DNA from: Dirofilaria immitis
Taxonomy: Eukaryota; Nematoda; Chromadorea; Rhabditida; Onchocercidae
Length of the DNA: 64,000 bases
Direction: 5' to 3'
Assembly: GCA_024305405.1 (NCBI GenBank)
Contig: JAKNDB010000075.1
Coordinates: 1-64,000, forward strand
Under the pieces are notes generated by a model. That model saw nothing but the letters and a program-made list of their open reading frames with translations, ran no database searches and was not told the DNA's origin. Both the position numbers and the translations under genes were made by a program. Shown here one piece after another: positions 10,901 through 28,401 of this stretch. Numbering within the stretch: the first letter of the stretch is position 1; each line of letters opens with the position of its first letter.

Positions 10901-12998
10901 ATAATGGAGAATTATTATTTAATTTAATTATTAGTATTTTTTATATTTAGTCTAGTGTTTATAAAATTTTGTATTTTATTTGCAAACAAATTACTTAAAT
11001 TTTGTTTAATTTATTTTATGAATATTATTGTTAATATGTAAAAATTTAATTCAACTTAATATTTGTTTAGTCGATGTTTATTATCATTTCATTCAATAGA
11101 TACAATGATCCTTTCAGCACTATTTTGTTAAGTTTTCATTTTAACAAATATTTTTTCTAAGAATTATAAATGTATGATAATAATTTTCTCTATAAAAAAG
11201 TTGTAATCATTTAAGAAAGACCTGAATGAAACTTGTAAGTGCCCCGCTAAACAATCCGTTTTCAGTAAGTTTCGCCCAAGTTGATGTTACCGAACCGATA
11301 AGTGGCATGCATGATGCAAATCCGACACCTGAAACGATTCAAATGTTTTATGTTACAAACTTTCCCTATCTAATTCCGCATAATAGTTCTTATAAAATTT
11401 CCTCTTTGCCATGAATTCATTTTCGAAAATTATTTAAATTATCTTCTTATTCATTTGAAAGGACTAAAACCTTGTAAAATCCGATTAATGGTTAAGTAGA
11501 CGACACCAAAGAAGCAGCTAAAGGACATAATGCTGTCGATATTCCAGAAATTATCATAACAACAGAAAATGTTTTTCTGAATTGATTATTATTATTTATT
11601 TCATATGAAAAATGCATTATATGATTTTTAGAAAATGAAATTGTAATTTTACTGTTGTATTAAATCATATATTTTCAAGGAATCTGCATTATCTAAGAAG
11701 ATATCTCATATATTATTGTCTAATGAAGATTCCAAAGATTCCAGACCAATCAAAAAAAAAGCGAAAGGTGTATATTCAATATAAAATCCTTCACTACTAT
11801 TTTTATATTACCTTGTCCCATAATGCTGAATACTGAAACTTATAGGAAGAATGGCGAGCAATGCTCCAACTGCAATAGATGCAAATAGTATTGATTGTTC
11901 ACGTGATGTATATTTATAATCAGCTGCTTTACGAAGAAAACGTTGTCGATAAAGGATGGTACCATTGAGATGTATTGATAAAATGTCAATATCCTGAAAG
12001 TCTTTCCTCATTTTTTTCTTTTTTATTTCTACTCTTTAATTTCGATTCTAAATTTCTATTTTTCTTCCTCAAATATTTTTAGATAAAAATTTAAAAATGA
12101 TCAAATAATTTATCTTTTGAAAAGATTGAAATATCTTAGAAAAGAAAGAATTATTTTATTATTTAATTTTATCGTTAAAATTAAAGTTAATTATCGAAAT
12201 CAGTCTAAGCAACTTGACACAAACAATTAGATTCTCTAATCCAGAGTTCAGTAATCAGAAGCTAGTAAGCCATTCATTGCTTATTAAATCACAACATATT
12301 ACTGACGAGGGATTTTTGATGAAATTTTGCTTCAAAAAAAAAAACGAGTGAATCAGAAAATTTGCGTAACACAGAAAAACTGGTATCTTCCACAAAAATT
12401 CCATAAAATATAATAAATGAAATTACAACTCAAGATTGTGATTTGAACAATGAACAATATGACATATGAAAGCATGCTAATTCTGAAAGGTTGATAAATT
12501 AAAACTATTTGAGTTGAAGACATTAATTATCAGATATGATTATTGCTACTGAAGTAACAAAATAAATCACTTGTAATGAAATGTTATCCAATTGTTTACG
12601 TTGCTGTAGTTGTCGTTGTTGTTGTTGTTGTTGTTGATTGGATGATTGTAATTCATTTGTTATAAATAGCATTATAGCATGCTGCATTGATTGATTAGAA
12701 TAATTTCCAAATTTTAAATCTATAATAAAAAAAAAGAAACAAACTAATAAGTGTTGTTTTTTGCAGATAACAATTTGAATAAAAATTAATAAAAAATTAT
12801 TATGAATTGATTATTTCAATAATTAATTGCTTTCTCTATACTACCGTTTAACTTATCTATTTTGATATTGCTTTCTTTATAATCATACGTATCAGCAGTC
12901 ATGCAAATAATGCAAAAATTGAATGTAAGAATGTTAGCCATCATCAATGATAAACAAATGGTTGTGAGTAGTAAAATGATAATTCGATAACCAATCAT
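7964..12998 (-). CDS. SLC17-type major facilitator transporter
   Basis: Eleven exons on the minus strand: 12998-12845, 12719-12571, 11993-11812, 11576-11471, 11328-11222, 10164-10038, 9835-9739, 9579-9463, 9326-9201, 8896-8694, 8199-7964, about 535 residues. It is a 12-helix anion/sodium-phosphate cotransporter family protein of the plasma or organelle membrane; the substrate is unknown. Family signatures are LLLTTICLSLMMANILTFNF (helix 1), REQSILFASIAVGALLAILP, NRILQ|GVGFASCMPLIGSV, SVWAIWIAAIGNMYSIQMVV, ALPTLLQF, LVGRQYS and NGVSGEWYYVF. Exon 2 is an extracellular-loop-like segment with N-glycosylation sequons and a run of seven Gln. All splice phases agree. However, four exons (D 11508-11511, F 10093-10097, J 8747-8756, K 8063-8070) are each one base short at a homopolymer, so the frame as given is broken. 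A TTTTCAG acceptor six bases before the ATG suggests trans-splicing. It is either mis-sequenced or a very young pseudogene. Confidence 0.9.
10280..10580 (+). ncRNA. SRP RNA (7SL RNA) gene
   Basis: A GC-rich island of about 300 bases starts GCCGGGCGTTGTGGCG, continues CTTGTAATCC, and matches the 5' Alu domain of animal 7SL RNA. Further on, GGCCGAAAGGCAGCAGG followed by CAAAAGTCC (10472-10496) corresponds to helix 8, the SRP54-binding hairpin with its AGCAGG and AAAA elements. The 3' end ACCCACCGC runs into TTTT (10577-10580), a Pol III terminator, and a TATATG box lies about 27 bases upstream of the start. The RNA scaffolds the signal recognition particle that targets secretory proteins to the ER. 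The gene lies on the opposite strand within an intron (10165-11221) of the transporter. Short open frames across it are shadows. Confidence 0.93.
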
Positions 12999-13003
12999 AA
13001 TTA

Positions 13004-13011
13004 TCTGAAAA
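13004..13011 (-). other. Probable trans-splice acceptor of the transporter
   Basis: ATTTTCAG on the minus strand ends six bases before the start codon and has no matching upstream exon, the usual layout for spliced-leader addition in nematodes. Confidence 0.5.
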
Positions 13012-14710
13012 TGATGATTACTTTATTGTAAATTAATTTAATACTAACTTTTCGGAATTATTTGGATAATTTTCGAATAATTTGATTATTATATATAAAA
13101 TTAAGTATTAATGAACAGAAAGATAGCTATCACTGTATTAAATTTGTATAATTTATGATATGATATACACATTTTTATTCGGCTATTAGTCTCTTACTTT
13201 TTATCATTTGATATTTTCATTCAATTATTCGCATAAAACTTATAAAACTTCCAATTTTTATCGTTATAAAATTTTAGCTAAAACTTGCATTGGCAAGATT
13301 CCAAAATAAACGAAAATTTTATAATTTCTTCATTATTTCATAATGTGGACTAAATCATAAAATTTTCAAATGAATTAGTTAAATTTGTGTGCAAAATATA
13401 AATTAGCAATAACTAATTAATACGGTAACCGTATACTGTTATTATTAATTTGGAACTATGAAGAAATGGAAAAAAAAGAAAAACTTTCGAGTATAAAGCC
13501 AACCAGATTGTTTGCGTAAATGATTGTATCATCTGAATGAAATTTTTTCGTGAAATGTATATTAATGTTTTTTTCTTTTTTTTTTTTTTATCTTTCTGGC
13601 TTAGTTATTCATAATAACAACGAATAAAGAAATTTCATAGAAAGGAAAAAATTATTTTTTCCTAAATAAAATATTTACAATACAAATAAATAATATAGCA
13701 GGACGTGACGTGACGTGACGTGACATGACGTGAGAAGAAGTGTTGCGTAGTAAGAAAATGATGCAACAAAAGATGAAAAATACCGTCCGTTAAACAATGA
13801 TATGTTCTTTTTAATTTTTATTCATATTTTTATCATTTAATACTTGTTCTTTCCTATTCTATTTTTGTTATAAAAATGACATTCTAAAAGTAATTTGCAT
13901 TAAAAAATAAATGAAATTTTACTGATTATTTCTCTATAAAATTTTATATGATAAAGAAGTCATTACGACAATATTAAGAAGTTATTATGATAATATTTTC
14001 TCCTTTCTTTTTGAATTATTCAAATATAATATTTGATTTTATACAAACACTTGATAAATTTTATTATTGTTATTATCATCGTAATCGATTAATCTTTGAA
14101 TCATTAATTTCATCAAAATTAAAAGGAAAAAAATTTTGCAAATAAAAAATCAATTGTAAGAAGAATTTCTGTTCTCGTAGCATATCTATATAAGAAAAAT
14201 TTCTTTTTCTATATTAATAAGCAAATATTCAAATTAGTACATAGTACAGAATTTTTTAAAAATTTTTTAAAATTTCTCTTAAAATAGAATGCATCAATCA
14301 AATGTTAAGTCATTTTCTAGATGTTGTATTTAATCAACACGGTTGCTTTCTGATTTTACTTTTAACTATTTTGGTTGAAAAAGATCGTGCTGGATATATG
14401 CAACAAAAATTTAAATAGATTCAGATAGATTTAAAAATATTTCCAAAATATGAATTCAAAATTGATTTGAAATTTTCTAAAATCATAAATATAAAGCAAG
14501 TATCAGATGAGAAATAATTGTCATAATACCAATTGCTTTTGAGTATTGAAATCCTAAACATAGAATGCCAAATTTTCAATTTTTTAAGATTGACCAATCC
14601 TTTTATTTATTTTTTTAATATTATCATTTCAATTTCAAACATATATATTGTTATCCTTTTTTTAAGAACTCTTTTTATAAACTTGAATAAATTCTAAAAA
14701 TACTAATAAA
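13012..14710. promoter_or_regulatory. Divergent promoter region of transporter and kinase
   Basis: About 1.7 kb of AT-rich sequence lies between the 5' ends of two genes transcribed away from each other. No exon is seen. The only GC-rich patch is the TGACGTGA array at 13701-13733. A poly(T) run lies near 13576-13589. Confidence 0.5.
13701..13733 (+). repeat. CGTGA pentamer array with four TGACGTGA sites
   Basis: Six near-perfect CGTGA units give TGACGTGA at 13706, 13711, 13716 and 13726, with TGACATGA at 13721. TGACGTG is the core recognised by ATF/CREB, ATF6 and XBP1-type bZIP factors. Whether it is bound is inference. Confidence 0.7.
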
Positions 14711-14728
14711 TTACAGATTTAGCATGAA

Positions 14729-17582
14729 ATGATGTCCGAAGAGAATACATTACCATATTTTCATGGTGCTTTATTAGATGATGATGTAGATAAACTGCTC
14801 GAATCAAATGGTGATTTTTTATTACAAACCAAATTTGAACAAAGTAAAAGAAAAACAAGTTGGTTTTGGCCATTAAACACGGGCATCGAACAGTAAGAGT
14901 GCCAATTTCACGACTTGAAAAAGGATATCGCATATTTGTATGTATAAAAATCACATTTAAAAATTTAATTTTCTAAACAAATTTTCGGAAAAAATTTTAC
15001 AACGAAAAATTATTTTCCAATTTTTAATTTTTTCATATCGTCCAAAAAATACTTTATAAACTGTGATACGATATTGGTTTCAATATTTTTCATTGATTCA
15101 TATATTTCTTTTTCTATTTCAAAAACCATAAAAATTCTTAATTTATGATATCCAATGAGATATAGATGTATGTAATTGTTTTTAATCTATACATGAATGC
15201 ACAGCAAATTTTAGGGACGTTCATTTCCAACAATGAATACATTAATAAAATATTATCAAGAACATAGTATCGAAGTACATGGAATTGATTCGTTACTTCT
15301 AAAGAGACCGATAAAGAAAGGCAAATTTGAACTAAACCATTCCGATATTAAAATTATCAAAAGGTCCAAAAATCTCTTATTATTGATAAGAAAAATAAAA
15401 TTTTTCAATATCGAAAAACTCCAAACTTCCCGGTCATATTTGAATGAAATGAAATAATGAAACTGATTAATTGAACGGAAAATATCAGATATAAATTAAT
15501 CAATATAGATTGGTTATGGAGCATATGGTACAGTATATAAAGGTATATTACTAAGGAATCTTTGCCCAGTAGCAATCAAACGGATCGATTGTGTGGATAA
15601 ATCAGAACAGGCATTAATCGATTTAATGAAAGAGGCACGTGTAATGCAGTTATATGATCATGTCAACGTTGTTAAATTTTATGGCTTTATCGTAGATAGA
15701 GAACCATTTTTACTTGTTATGGAATACTGCAAGGTATAATAAATTCTTTGTAATCATTTTATCATTATAATATGATAATAAAATATAGGAAATATTGATT
15801 TGATTTTTTCAGAATTTATCAAATTTTTTAATGGAAAAATCTATTGATTGAAATAGATGTCGAAAAACTTTTGTTTATTAATCAGTTATGTGTTTAGAAA
15901 TTATCAAATCCTAATTTAAAATATATAAATAGTTTTAAGGATGGATCAGTTGAAGATAAATTAAGACAATATGGTTATCGTCTTAGCATTGAATCACGTA
16001 TTGATATAGCATGTCAAATTGCCCGTGGTCTTGAATATCTTCATTTAAAAGGTTGCATTCATCGGTAAGGAATAAATTCAAATTAATGCAAAATAATATA
16101 ATATAAAATAAATTACATTAAATCAAATTGAAATTTTATTCTTTTCCTTCAATTATATCATCAACCTCAAATATTTTTAGATTTTGTAATTTAATTTTCC
16201 TTTTTTAAATATATTTTTAGAGATATTGCTACACGTAATTGCCTCCTCAATGGCGCGGTTGTTAAGTTAGCTGATTTTGGAATGTGTCGAGCAACACTTG
16301 TTTATAAAATTGATCTTTCAAAGCCACAAAATGTTCGTTGGCTTGCACCTGAGGTAAAATAGTTGAAAGAAGTGAAAATATGGGAATATGAAATATTATG
16401 GTTATTATATGTTTTATATATTTTGTTAAATGCACATCTTAAATTTGAAATCAAAACTGATTTGTTTATTGATTGTTTAAAAATTTTTATAAACAAACCC
16501 TAATTGATTTTCAAATTAATTATTAGGTAAAAAAAAAATGAGAACATCTAAGGGTTTATTATTTTCTAAAATTTTTATAGCCATTTAATTAATAATTTAA
16601 CTAAAAAAAAATACGGTGAATTGTTCAAACAAAGCAAATATTTTATGCAAAAGTATTTTTATATTTTCCCAAAAATCTGATAAAAAAAAAAAAATTAACG
16701 CCAAATTAAATTAAAATTATAAATTTACAGGTATGGCGTTCTGGTGAGACACGATTCTGTACAGATATTTATGCATTTGCAATAACTCTTTGGGAATTGT
16801 TTACAGTACCATATACTCATCCATATAGTGCATGGAAAGCATATAAAGTTAAGGAAAGGGTAATTTTGAATTTTTAAATTTGGTTAAAATTTTACTGATA
16901 TTTGATTAACATTGAACTGCACGCATATAAATTATATTATATCATGAGTTCGGAGATAGCAATCTGATTGTTGGTTACAGTAATATAAGCAAGAACCAAT
17001 AAATAGATGGCCGTATAATAAAATATGATAACATGGATGCTGGATTAAATATCTTAAATGAATCATTTGATGCAGAATGTATAAATTGAATGATAAACTT
17101 TTCTAAGGTAATGGCTGGTTATCGATTGCCAAGTCCAAATGATATGCCCGAATCGATAATAACAATGATGCGACGATGCTGGGATCAAGATCCTTCAAAA
17201 CGGCCTACAGCTAAACAAGCACGAGAATATTTGGAAGAGATTTATCGAGTATTTCTTTTTTTTCAAATTTTATTGATTAATTCGTCTTGATTTTCAAAAA
17301 TTTTCTATTGTTGAATTTTAACAATTGCAATTGCAGGATGAATGTTACATTTTATTTCCATTTTAGAATTTCACTACTGATAAATCTGCTATTAGTGGTA
17401 GTCACACAGGAGTTCAAAGTCCGCGAAATAACAAGATACATATGTCAACTGAAGACCTTTCATCATTGTCAACCCGTGAGACAACGTTATCACGTGATTC
17501 AAAAGCTAGACATCCTAGTTCCTCAGGTTCTAGCAGTAAAATATCGTCTAAAAATAAAACCCATCGAAGAATTTCTATGTAA
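14729..17582 (+). CDS. SH2-domain non-receptor tyrosine kinase (Fes/Fer-like)
   Basis: Eight exons: 14729-14937, 15215-15363, 15509-15733, 15940-16064, 16221-16353, 16731-16859, 17108-17248, 17367-17582, about 442 residues, the usual size of the short SH2-kinases expanded in nematodes. The SH2 domain (about 9-105) starts PYFHGALL. Its FLVR-equivalent reads FLLQ, so the phosphotyrosine-binding Arg is replaced by Gln33. The kinase domain has GYGAYGTVYKG (122-132), VAIK Lys144, alpha-C Glu162, HRDIATRNCLL (236-246), DFG (255-257), WLAPE (to 281) and RCWDQDPSKRP, so catalysis looks intact. The last exon adds a Ser/Thr-rich basic tail ending HRRISM. Exon 1 is one base short near 14860-14868 and exon 2 near 15359-15363; all other phases agree. 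A TTACAG acceptor lies 12 bases before the ATG. Confidence 0.9.
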
Positions 17583-17596
17583 TTTAATTTGCAGAA

Positions 17597-17602
17597 AATA
17601 AA
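17597..17602 (+). terminator. Poly(A) signal of the kinase gene
   Basis: AATAAA 15 bases after the kinase stop codon, so the 3' UTR may be very short. Confidence 0.55.
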
Positions 17603-19409
17603 TATGATGTTCCACAATCGCACATATATATATAATCTTAGAATGAAAAGAAAATATCAAAATATGGTTCATACATTGAATAGATTAAATTCGAAGTTCT
17701 ATATCTCATATTGAATTAAAATTAATAAATATATGATAAGTTTGAACATAATGCTATTCACAGTGATATTGAATGAAATGAAATTCCACGGACATACATT
17801 TATTTGATTGTTTTTCTTCTTTTTCGTTCATAATAATTAAACGAGGAAAAGGTAATAAAAAAGGTAATAATTGATGAATGGGAAAAAATATCAGCATTAA
17901 TAAACGGATATCAATTTTAAGTAAAACGGATCGACAGGTGAAAAAAAAACCAAAGATCTACAAAATCGAGAACAAATCATTCTGATATAAAAATCCATCA
18001 TGCAAATTTAATAAATGAAAAATTAAAGGAAATAAAATAGGAAAAGCAAAAATTACTTTGCATAATTGCTTCTTTAGGTCATATACAGATTTAGTGAAAT
18101 ATAATAAGGAAGCCAAAAAAAAAGAAAATAATTTTAAATTCATCTAAAAAATTTGCACTTTATGAATAAATTATAAATTAAGATAACAATTAAAAAAATT
18201 AAATAAATAAAAAATTAATAAATAAAATTAAATATAGTAATTATTAACAACAAAACGTTTTTATCATATTTGTTGAGAAGAAGAAGATGATGAAATTCTA
18301 AAAATTAGTCCAAATTTTGTAAAAATTCGTTTAAATATAGGCCAAAAGAAAAACAACAACCATATTACATTAAAAAAAAAAATGGTTAAGACATTCCATA
18401 TGAAATGGTTTGTTAATGCGTTGACACAATGACAATGAATGATATGCCATTGTCAACAATACTCCATCAAAAAAAAAAAAATTTAAATTTTGATCTTATT
18501 TTGAAAGAAAGAAAAACAAACAATTGTGAAATTGTCGTTTTCTAAAGAATTTGGTGTAACTATATCATATAAAGTATAGTAATCAAAATATATTTATCTA
18601 TATATATATATATATACAAAATTGAATTCTATTAATCAAACTTAATACATAACAGAAAACTTTACTTATTATCATTGTTTATTCTAAGAAGAAAGAAATT
18701 TCTTTCATATGAAATTTTAACTTAATTTAATACAAATTAAAAATTGAAACAGAAAATGACTAAAAGAATTAAGCATTATTTAATATCATTTAAATAAAAG
18801 ATAAAATGCAATGAATTGGGGTATGTTATAAGGTTATCTTTTATTTTTTATTACTATGCAAAAGTTATTATTATTATTACCTGCTCGATCTCATAAGGAT
18901 TATCTTGCGCGTACTTTCAAATGTGCATTAGCGCCTTCAATTACATCAGATTACTTTTATAGCGTTCATTCTTAGTCAAATTTATTTTTAAAAATTTCAT
19001 TAAACAATATTAAAAGAATACTATAATCTTTTCACATTTTCCAAGTTAAAATAATGTAAAACAGATAGTGAAAATTTCATAGCGATGCTAGAAAAACGAA
19101 ATGTAGATTAATGCTACCGGATGGTTTGAATGTGATGAGTAGCTGTGGGGTGACGCTATGACGTGCTTTTTACGTCATTTTTATCCTATATTATTTGTGA
19201 TTTCCGGTGTTGTCGGTGATACATTCATTTCCTGATTTTATTTTGACACTTGTGACTTGTTTTTCTGTTTTCACCAGTTAATATAAATATTAATTGTTTT
19301 CTTTCTTGAAGCTAATACGTGTTTCAACGTAAGAATAACGTGAAAATACAAAGTTTTTTCTTTTTTTGAGGAACGGAAAATTCTGAAAGAAGAAAAGGTC
19401 GAATAATCA
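17603..19409. promoter_or_regulatory. Region between kinase and acetyltransferase
   Basis: No gene seen. The open frame at 17958-18143 (-) is hydrophobic low-complexity sequence. A small hairpin is formed by TGACAATG (18430) and CATTGTCA (18448). The segment 19100-19250 is less AT-rich and carries GGGTGACGCTATGACGTGC followed by TTTTTACGTCA, a cluster of CRE-like half sites. It is the best candidate for the acetyltransferase promoter. Confidence 0.4.
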
Positions 19410-24119
<4,710 letters not shown>

Positions 24120-24498
24120 AAGTTTTTCGAATTGGACAACTCTTATTTCTTATGCCAGTTATTGCCTTTCTATATTTTTAATTTTGAAGCATTATTTACA
24201 AATTCAGTCAAGTATTATTTTTAGTGGATAAAAAGTGGTTTCAAAAAAATATGATGGATCTCAGATTTATTGTAGTTAAGTATGGATCTCCGATTTATTT
24301 TAGGCTGAAGTGTAAATTCAAAGCTAACTCGTACGGTTTTGTTTTTCTTTATTTCGATTGTGTTTATTGAATTCTTTTTACATTAGATAGTTATTTTCCT
24401 TATATTTTAACTGTTAGTGTCATTAACATTCTAAATCAGCTGCTTTCATACTTAGATTTTCGCTTTTAATATAAATACATCTTTTACATTAATTGCAT

Positions 24499-24504
24499 AA
24501 TAAA
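24499..24504 (+). terminator. Candidate poly(A) signal of the acetyltransferase
   Basis: AATAAA about 380 bases past the stop codon. Weakly supported in DNA this AT-rich. Confidence 0.3.
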
Positions 24505-25991
24505 AGTGAATTTGGTTGTACAATGAGATTTTCACAAATCACTCTAGGAAAATTTATAAAAATTCATTTGAGTATTTTTCTCTTTTACTGAAGAAAATTT
24601 TTAGTGATTCTATTATCATTAGTCTCTGAATTTATTATTATGTGAACGACTTCGACTTTTTGAGAAAAAATATATAATAACTTCTTATGAGCTTTCAATT
24701 ACTGTTCAAAATTGTATCTCTATTACTGTTATTGTTCGTACCTCAGTTCATCATATAATTAATTGATCATCAATATCACTTTAAATGAAAACATGGAGTT
24801 GAGATTGAAAAGAGAAAAGACATTGATGGAGAAGAGAAGGGCTACCATAACGAAAAATATAGTGAAGAATATCATAGTAAATTTCCTAAATCTGAATGAA
24901 TTTAAAATTAATAGATATTCATCCCTGTCTTTCTCTTCTTTTCACTATTCTAAGAATGCTCAAGCTTTTAATGAATTATCCTAAGATAAGACAGAACAAT
25001 TCAATCATATAGTTGCATGATAATTAGAAGTGAAATGAACATAGCATTCAATCGAAATAGTTAAAATTTTCGTAAGCGATAAATGGAAGGCAAGTATTTG
25101 CTGTCGGGTCAGTTGTATAATTGTGAGTGTTGTTTAAATTTGTTTATAGGAATTGAATTTTTGAAAATTCTTCAGATTGCAAATCCAATGTCTTCGTCTA
25201 CTTTGAAGTATATATTAATTTATTGGATTTTTTATTATTGTTGATTTTGCGAAGGATTTCGCTGATTAATTTCTTCCTCTTTCAAAATAAATCCCGTGAA
25301 AACATTATGTCTTATTTTGCATAATCTAGCTGTCATTATTATTACTGTCGCTTTTATTCTTTCTTGTAAAATATTATTTTCTGTGATGGGTATTTTCCTG
25401 GTTACTTTTAAATCGATTATTGTCACATGTTTGTTTCATATCTCATTTTTTTTTGCTCATTTAATTCAAGTCAAAAAAATTAAATTATTTTCAAAGATTG
25501 ATTGATTTCCATTGAATCGTTCATAATATATAACAAAATAAGTGTTACGCGTTATATTAAATATTCATATGAAGTTTTCAAATTAAATATTTCGTTTTTA
25601 TTTATAAGAATAATCAGAGTAGAAGGGAAAGTTTAATTATAAAGGGAATAAAAAGACTGATCAAAACAAACAAATGAAGTGAGAGAAGTCATTTGATCCT
25701 TAATGTTTCCTTCTTTTTTCTTTTTCTCTTCATTAATTTTCTAAAGCAGAAAATTTAATTAGTGTCAATTTCTGTATTCAAAAATGAAAAAAGTTTGCAT
25801 AAATCATTAAAAATAAAATGAAATCATTTCATTTAATCAGAGTATTGATAGTAAACTTTATAACAAAATTCATTATGCTAAATGAGAAATGTATTTTTCG
25901 CAAATTATGCAGATGATTATATATGCTCGAAATCAGTGTTGAAATCAATGGAGTACTTAGTATCATATGATTTTATGTTACAGTCAATAAA

Positions 25992-26055
25992 TAAGCCGTG
26001 ATAAAATGCTTGCCTGCAACGCTGACCGACCGGGTTCGATTGCCGGCTGATGCAT
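25992..26055 (+). pseudogene. tRNA-derived relic
   Basis: AAGCCGTGATAAAATGCTTG aligns with the usual D-arm and A-box layout (AGC..AGTGGTAGAGCGCTTG). It is followed by CCTGCAACGCTGACC and by CCGGGTTCGATTGCCGG, a good T arm and B box. The acceptor ends do not pair and the anticodon stem is poor, so it is a decayed tRNA or the head of a tRNA-derived SINE rather than a working gene. Confidence 0.5.
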
Positions 26056-28401
26056 CTGCTTTGTTCAGTTTATGTATATATAGTTAATTAAAAATTGTAA
26101 CAATGAAGAAAGCAAGTTTTGCATTATTATATTGTATAAATAGTATTAATCATTGCTTTGTATAAATTCAAGAATGCTTATATCTCATATATATGCAACA
26201 GCTGAGATTAATTAAAAGAACGACTATGATTATTTCCAACTTTATAATCCGTTGAATTTTGAACTTATTCCTGCTTCAATCCTTACTTTTATTTTAATCT
26301 AATTATTTTTTCTTTAATAAAATACCATTACTAATATATTAAAATAATAAAAAGAAATTGATAATTATTACTTGTGGTGAATAATTCCGAAAATGTTAAA
26401 TAAATAAATAATTATTCTCTTTAACTATGCATTTCATTCCTAAGAAATAATTAGATTATTTTTATTTACCATCATAAATAAAGAATAGTAGCATACGAAG
26501 TGTAATCATGCTAGGCTCATTAATTCGAATTTCTTTCTAAATTTTAATTGCAATCAAGACATTCAACTGAATGGAACATTAGTTAAGTTGAAGTTCTCCT
26601 AAATACAGTATTATTCAAATTTTAAAATACTAACCATATGGAATGATACGGTAGATCAAGTTACACTAATATTTCGTCCATAATTAATATTCAACGTTTT
26701 ATATTCCTTACCAATAAATACTTAATAATTTCTATTATTTATCGAGTGAAAATAAAATTATTTATCGTTCATAGATGAATGCAGGTGGAAATTATTTATC
26801 AAAGTAATAACTGTATCTGAATTTTTCAAACTGAAATTCTGAAATCTTATTGCTTAAATTTTGATTTCACTTGAAAATTTTAAGAGAGTCAGTGATGTAA
26901 TTTTAATTTATTTAGACGATGCTTATTATTCATATTATTGTAATCATTTATCATCATTGTTATCATTTCGATATTATTTTAACAATTATCACTATCTCTA
27001 TTTCTGCTACAGTTCATACTGCTATTGCTGTTGTTATAATAATATTTCAAATCGCGAATTTGCTATTTCAATCGATGATTTCCTTTGATATGCTCTACAA
27101 ATAAATTTCAGTCTATGATTGAATGATCAAATCAAATCGGTTCTAAAAATAATAAAATCCTAAAAGTAACAATTTTCGATATAAAAATTTCTAATTTCAT
27201 TCTCATCAATATATTTCAAAGTATTGCTAAATTTTGAATTATATATATACATATATATACATTATCTGATTTATTCTTTTGTTTATATAACTAATCTCTA
27301 ATATTCGAATTTAATAGATTATTTCAAATGTCATTTCTAGATGATGTCATCATATTCATTAAAAATTTGTATCGAATTTGAATTTTTATCGTTCAAATTT
27401 ACGAATTTAATTATGCGACGGCAACAATAGTCAATTGTATTGCAATCAATATGATATCGTATGAATCATAAATCATTTATTTATAAATCATTTTTGGATA
27501 AAAGCTTTTTTTTTTAATTTTGATACATTGTAATTTGACTAATTAATAAATTTATAGAATAAAATGATAAAAATTAATGTGTAAAGTTAACATATCATAT
27601 CAATAATATGACTATTTACGCATATTTTGCTTATTATTTATTCAAAATAAAATTTCAAATTTCACTCTTTTTAAAAAGAAAATTTTTTTCATCAAAAAAT
27701 ATCTCTTTATTTCTCTATTTTTTTTTTTAAATTATTATTTCATATGAAAGAATATTGTAAATAACATTGAATTATTAATATTGACGAGAATTCCATTCAA
27801 ATAATATTGAAAAATTTTTTCGTTTTTCAATTGTAAATTAATAATAATTTAAAATTATTGCTAAATGTTATTGATACGAATTATTGTTAAAATATATTTA
27901 TTTGAAAATGCGAACAATTAATTAAAGTAATCAAAACTTTTTTATTATCCCTAAAAGGCTACTTTGTTTTGAAAAAATTTCATAAATATTATTTTTTTTT
28001 AGTACAAAAAAACCCTTCATAAACTATTAAAAATGCAAATTTTAGATGCAATAGAACTTCAGAATCGCAAATTATATTAATGCGCCAATGATATTAATGT
28101 TTCACTAAAACGAGATTAAATTGGAATGAAGTCAAAACTGACACAGAAGACCAAAATTGAAGTTGAAGATTGAATAACGGAATAAATATGTCTGATCGAG
28201 AAGAAGAAGGAGGATGAAAAGAGGGAAAAATAATGAATGAATTAATATGATGAATTTATTATTGATTATTGTATTCTTATATAATAAATTTATTTCATAA
28301 TAATCTATATTTAGAAATAATTAAGTAAGAAAAACAATTAACAAATCTCAAATAAAACAACTCTTTAAATGACTAATACATAACATAACATAACATAACA
28401 C

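Noticed and set aside
18430..18455. 8-bp perfect hairpin TGACAATG/CATTGTCA
   Set aside because: Short stem with no T-run or conserved context; no basis for calling an RNA or terminator.
25296..25505. Hydrophobic 69-codon frame suggesting a membrane protein
   Set aside because: AT-rich DNA readily gives Ile/Leu/Phe-rich frames; no splice context, family match or coding-like third positions.
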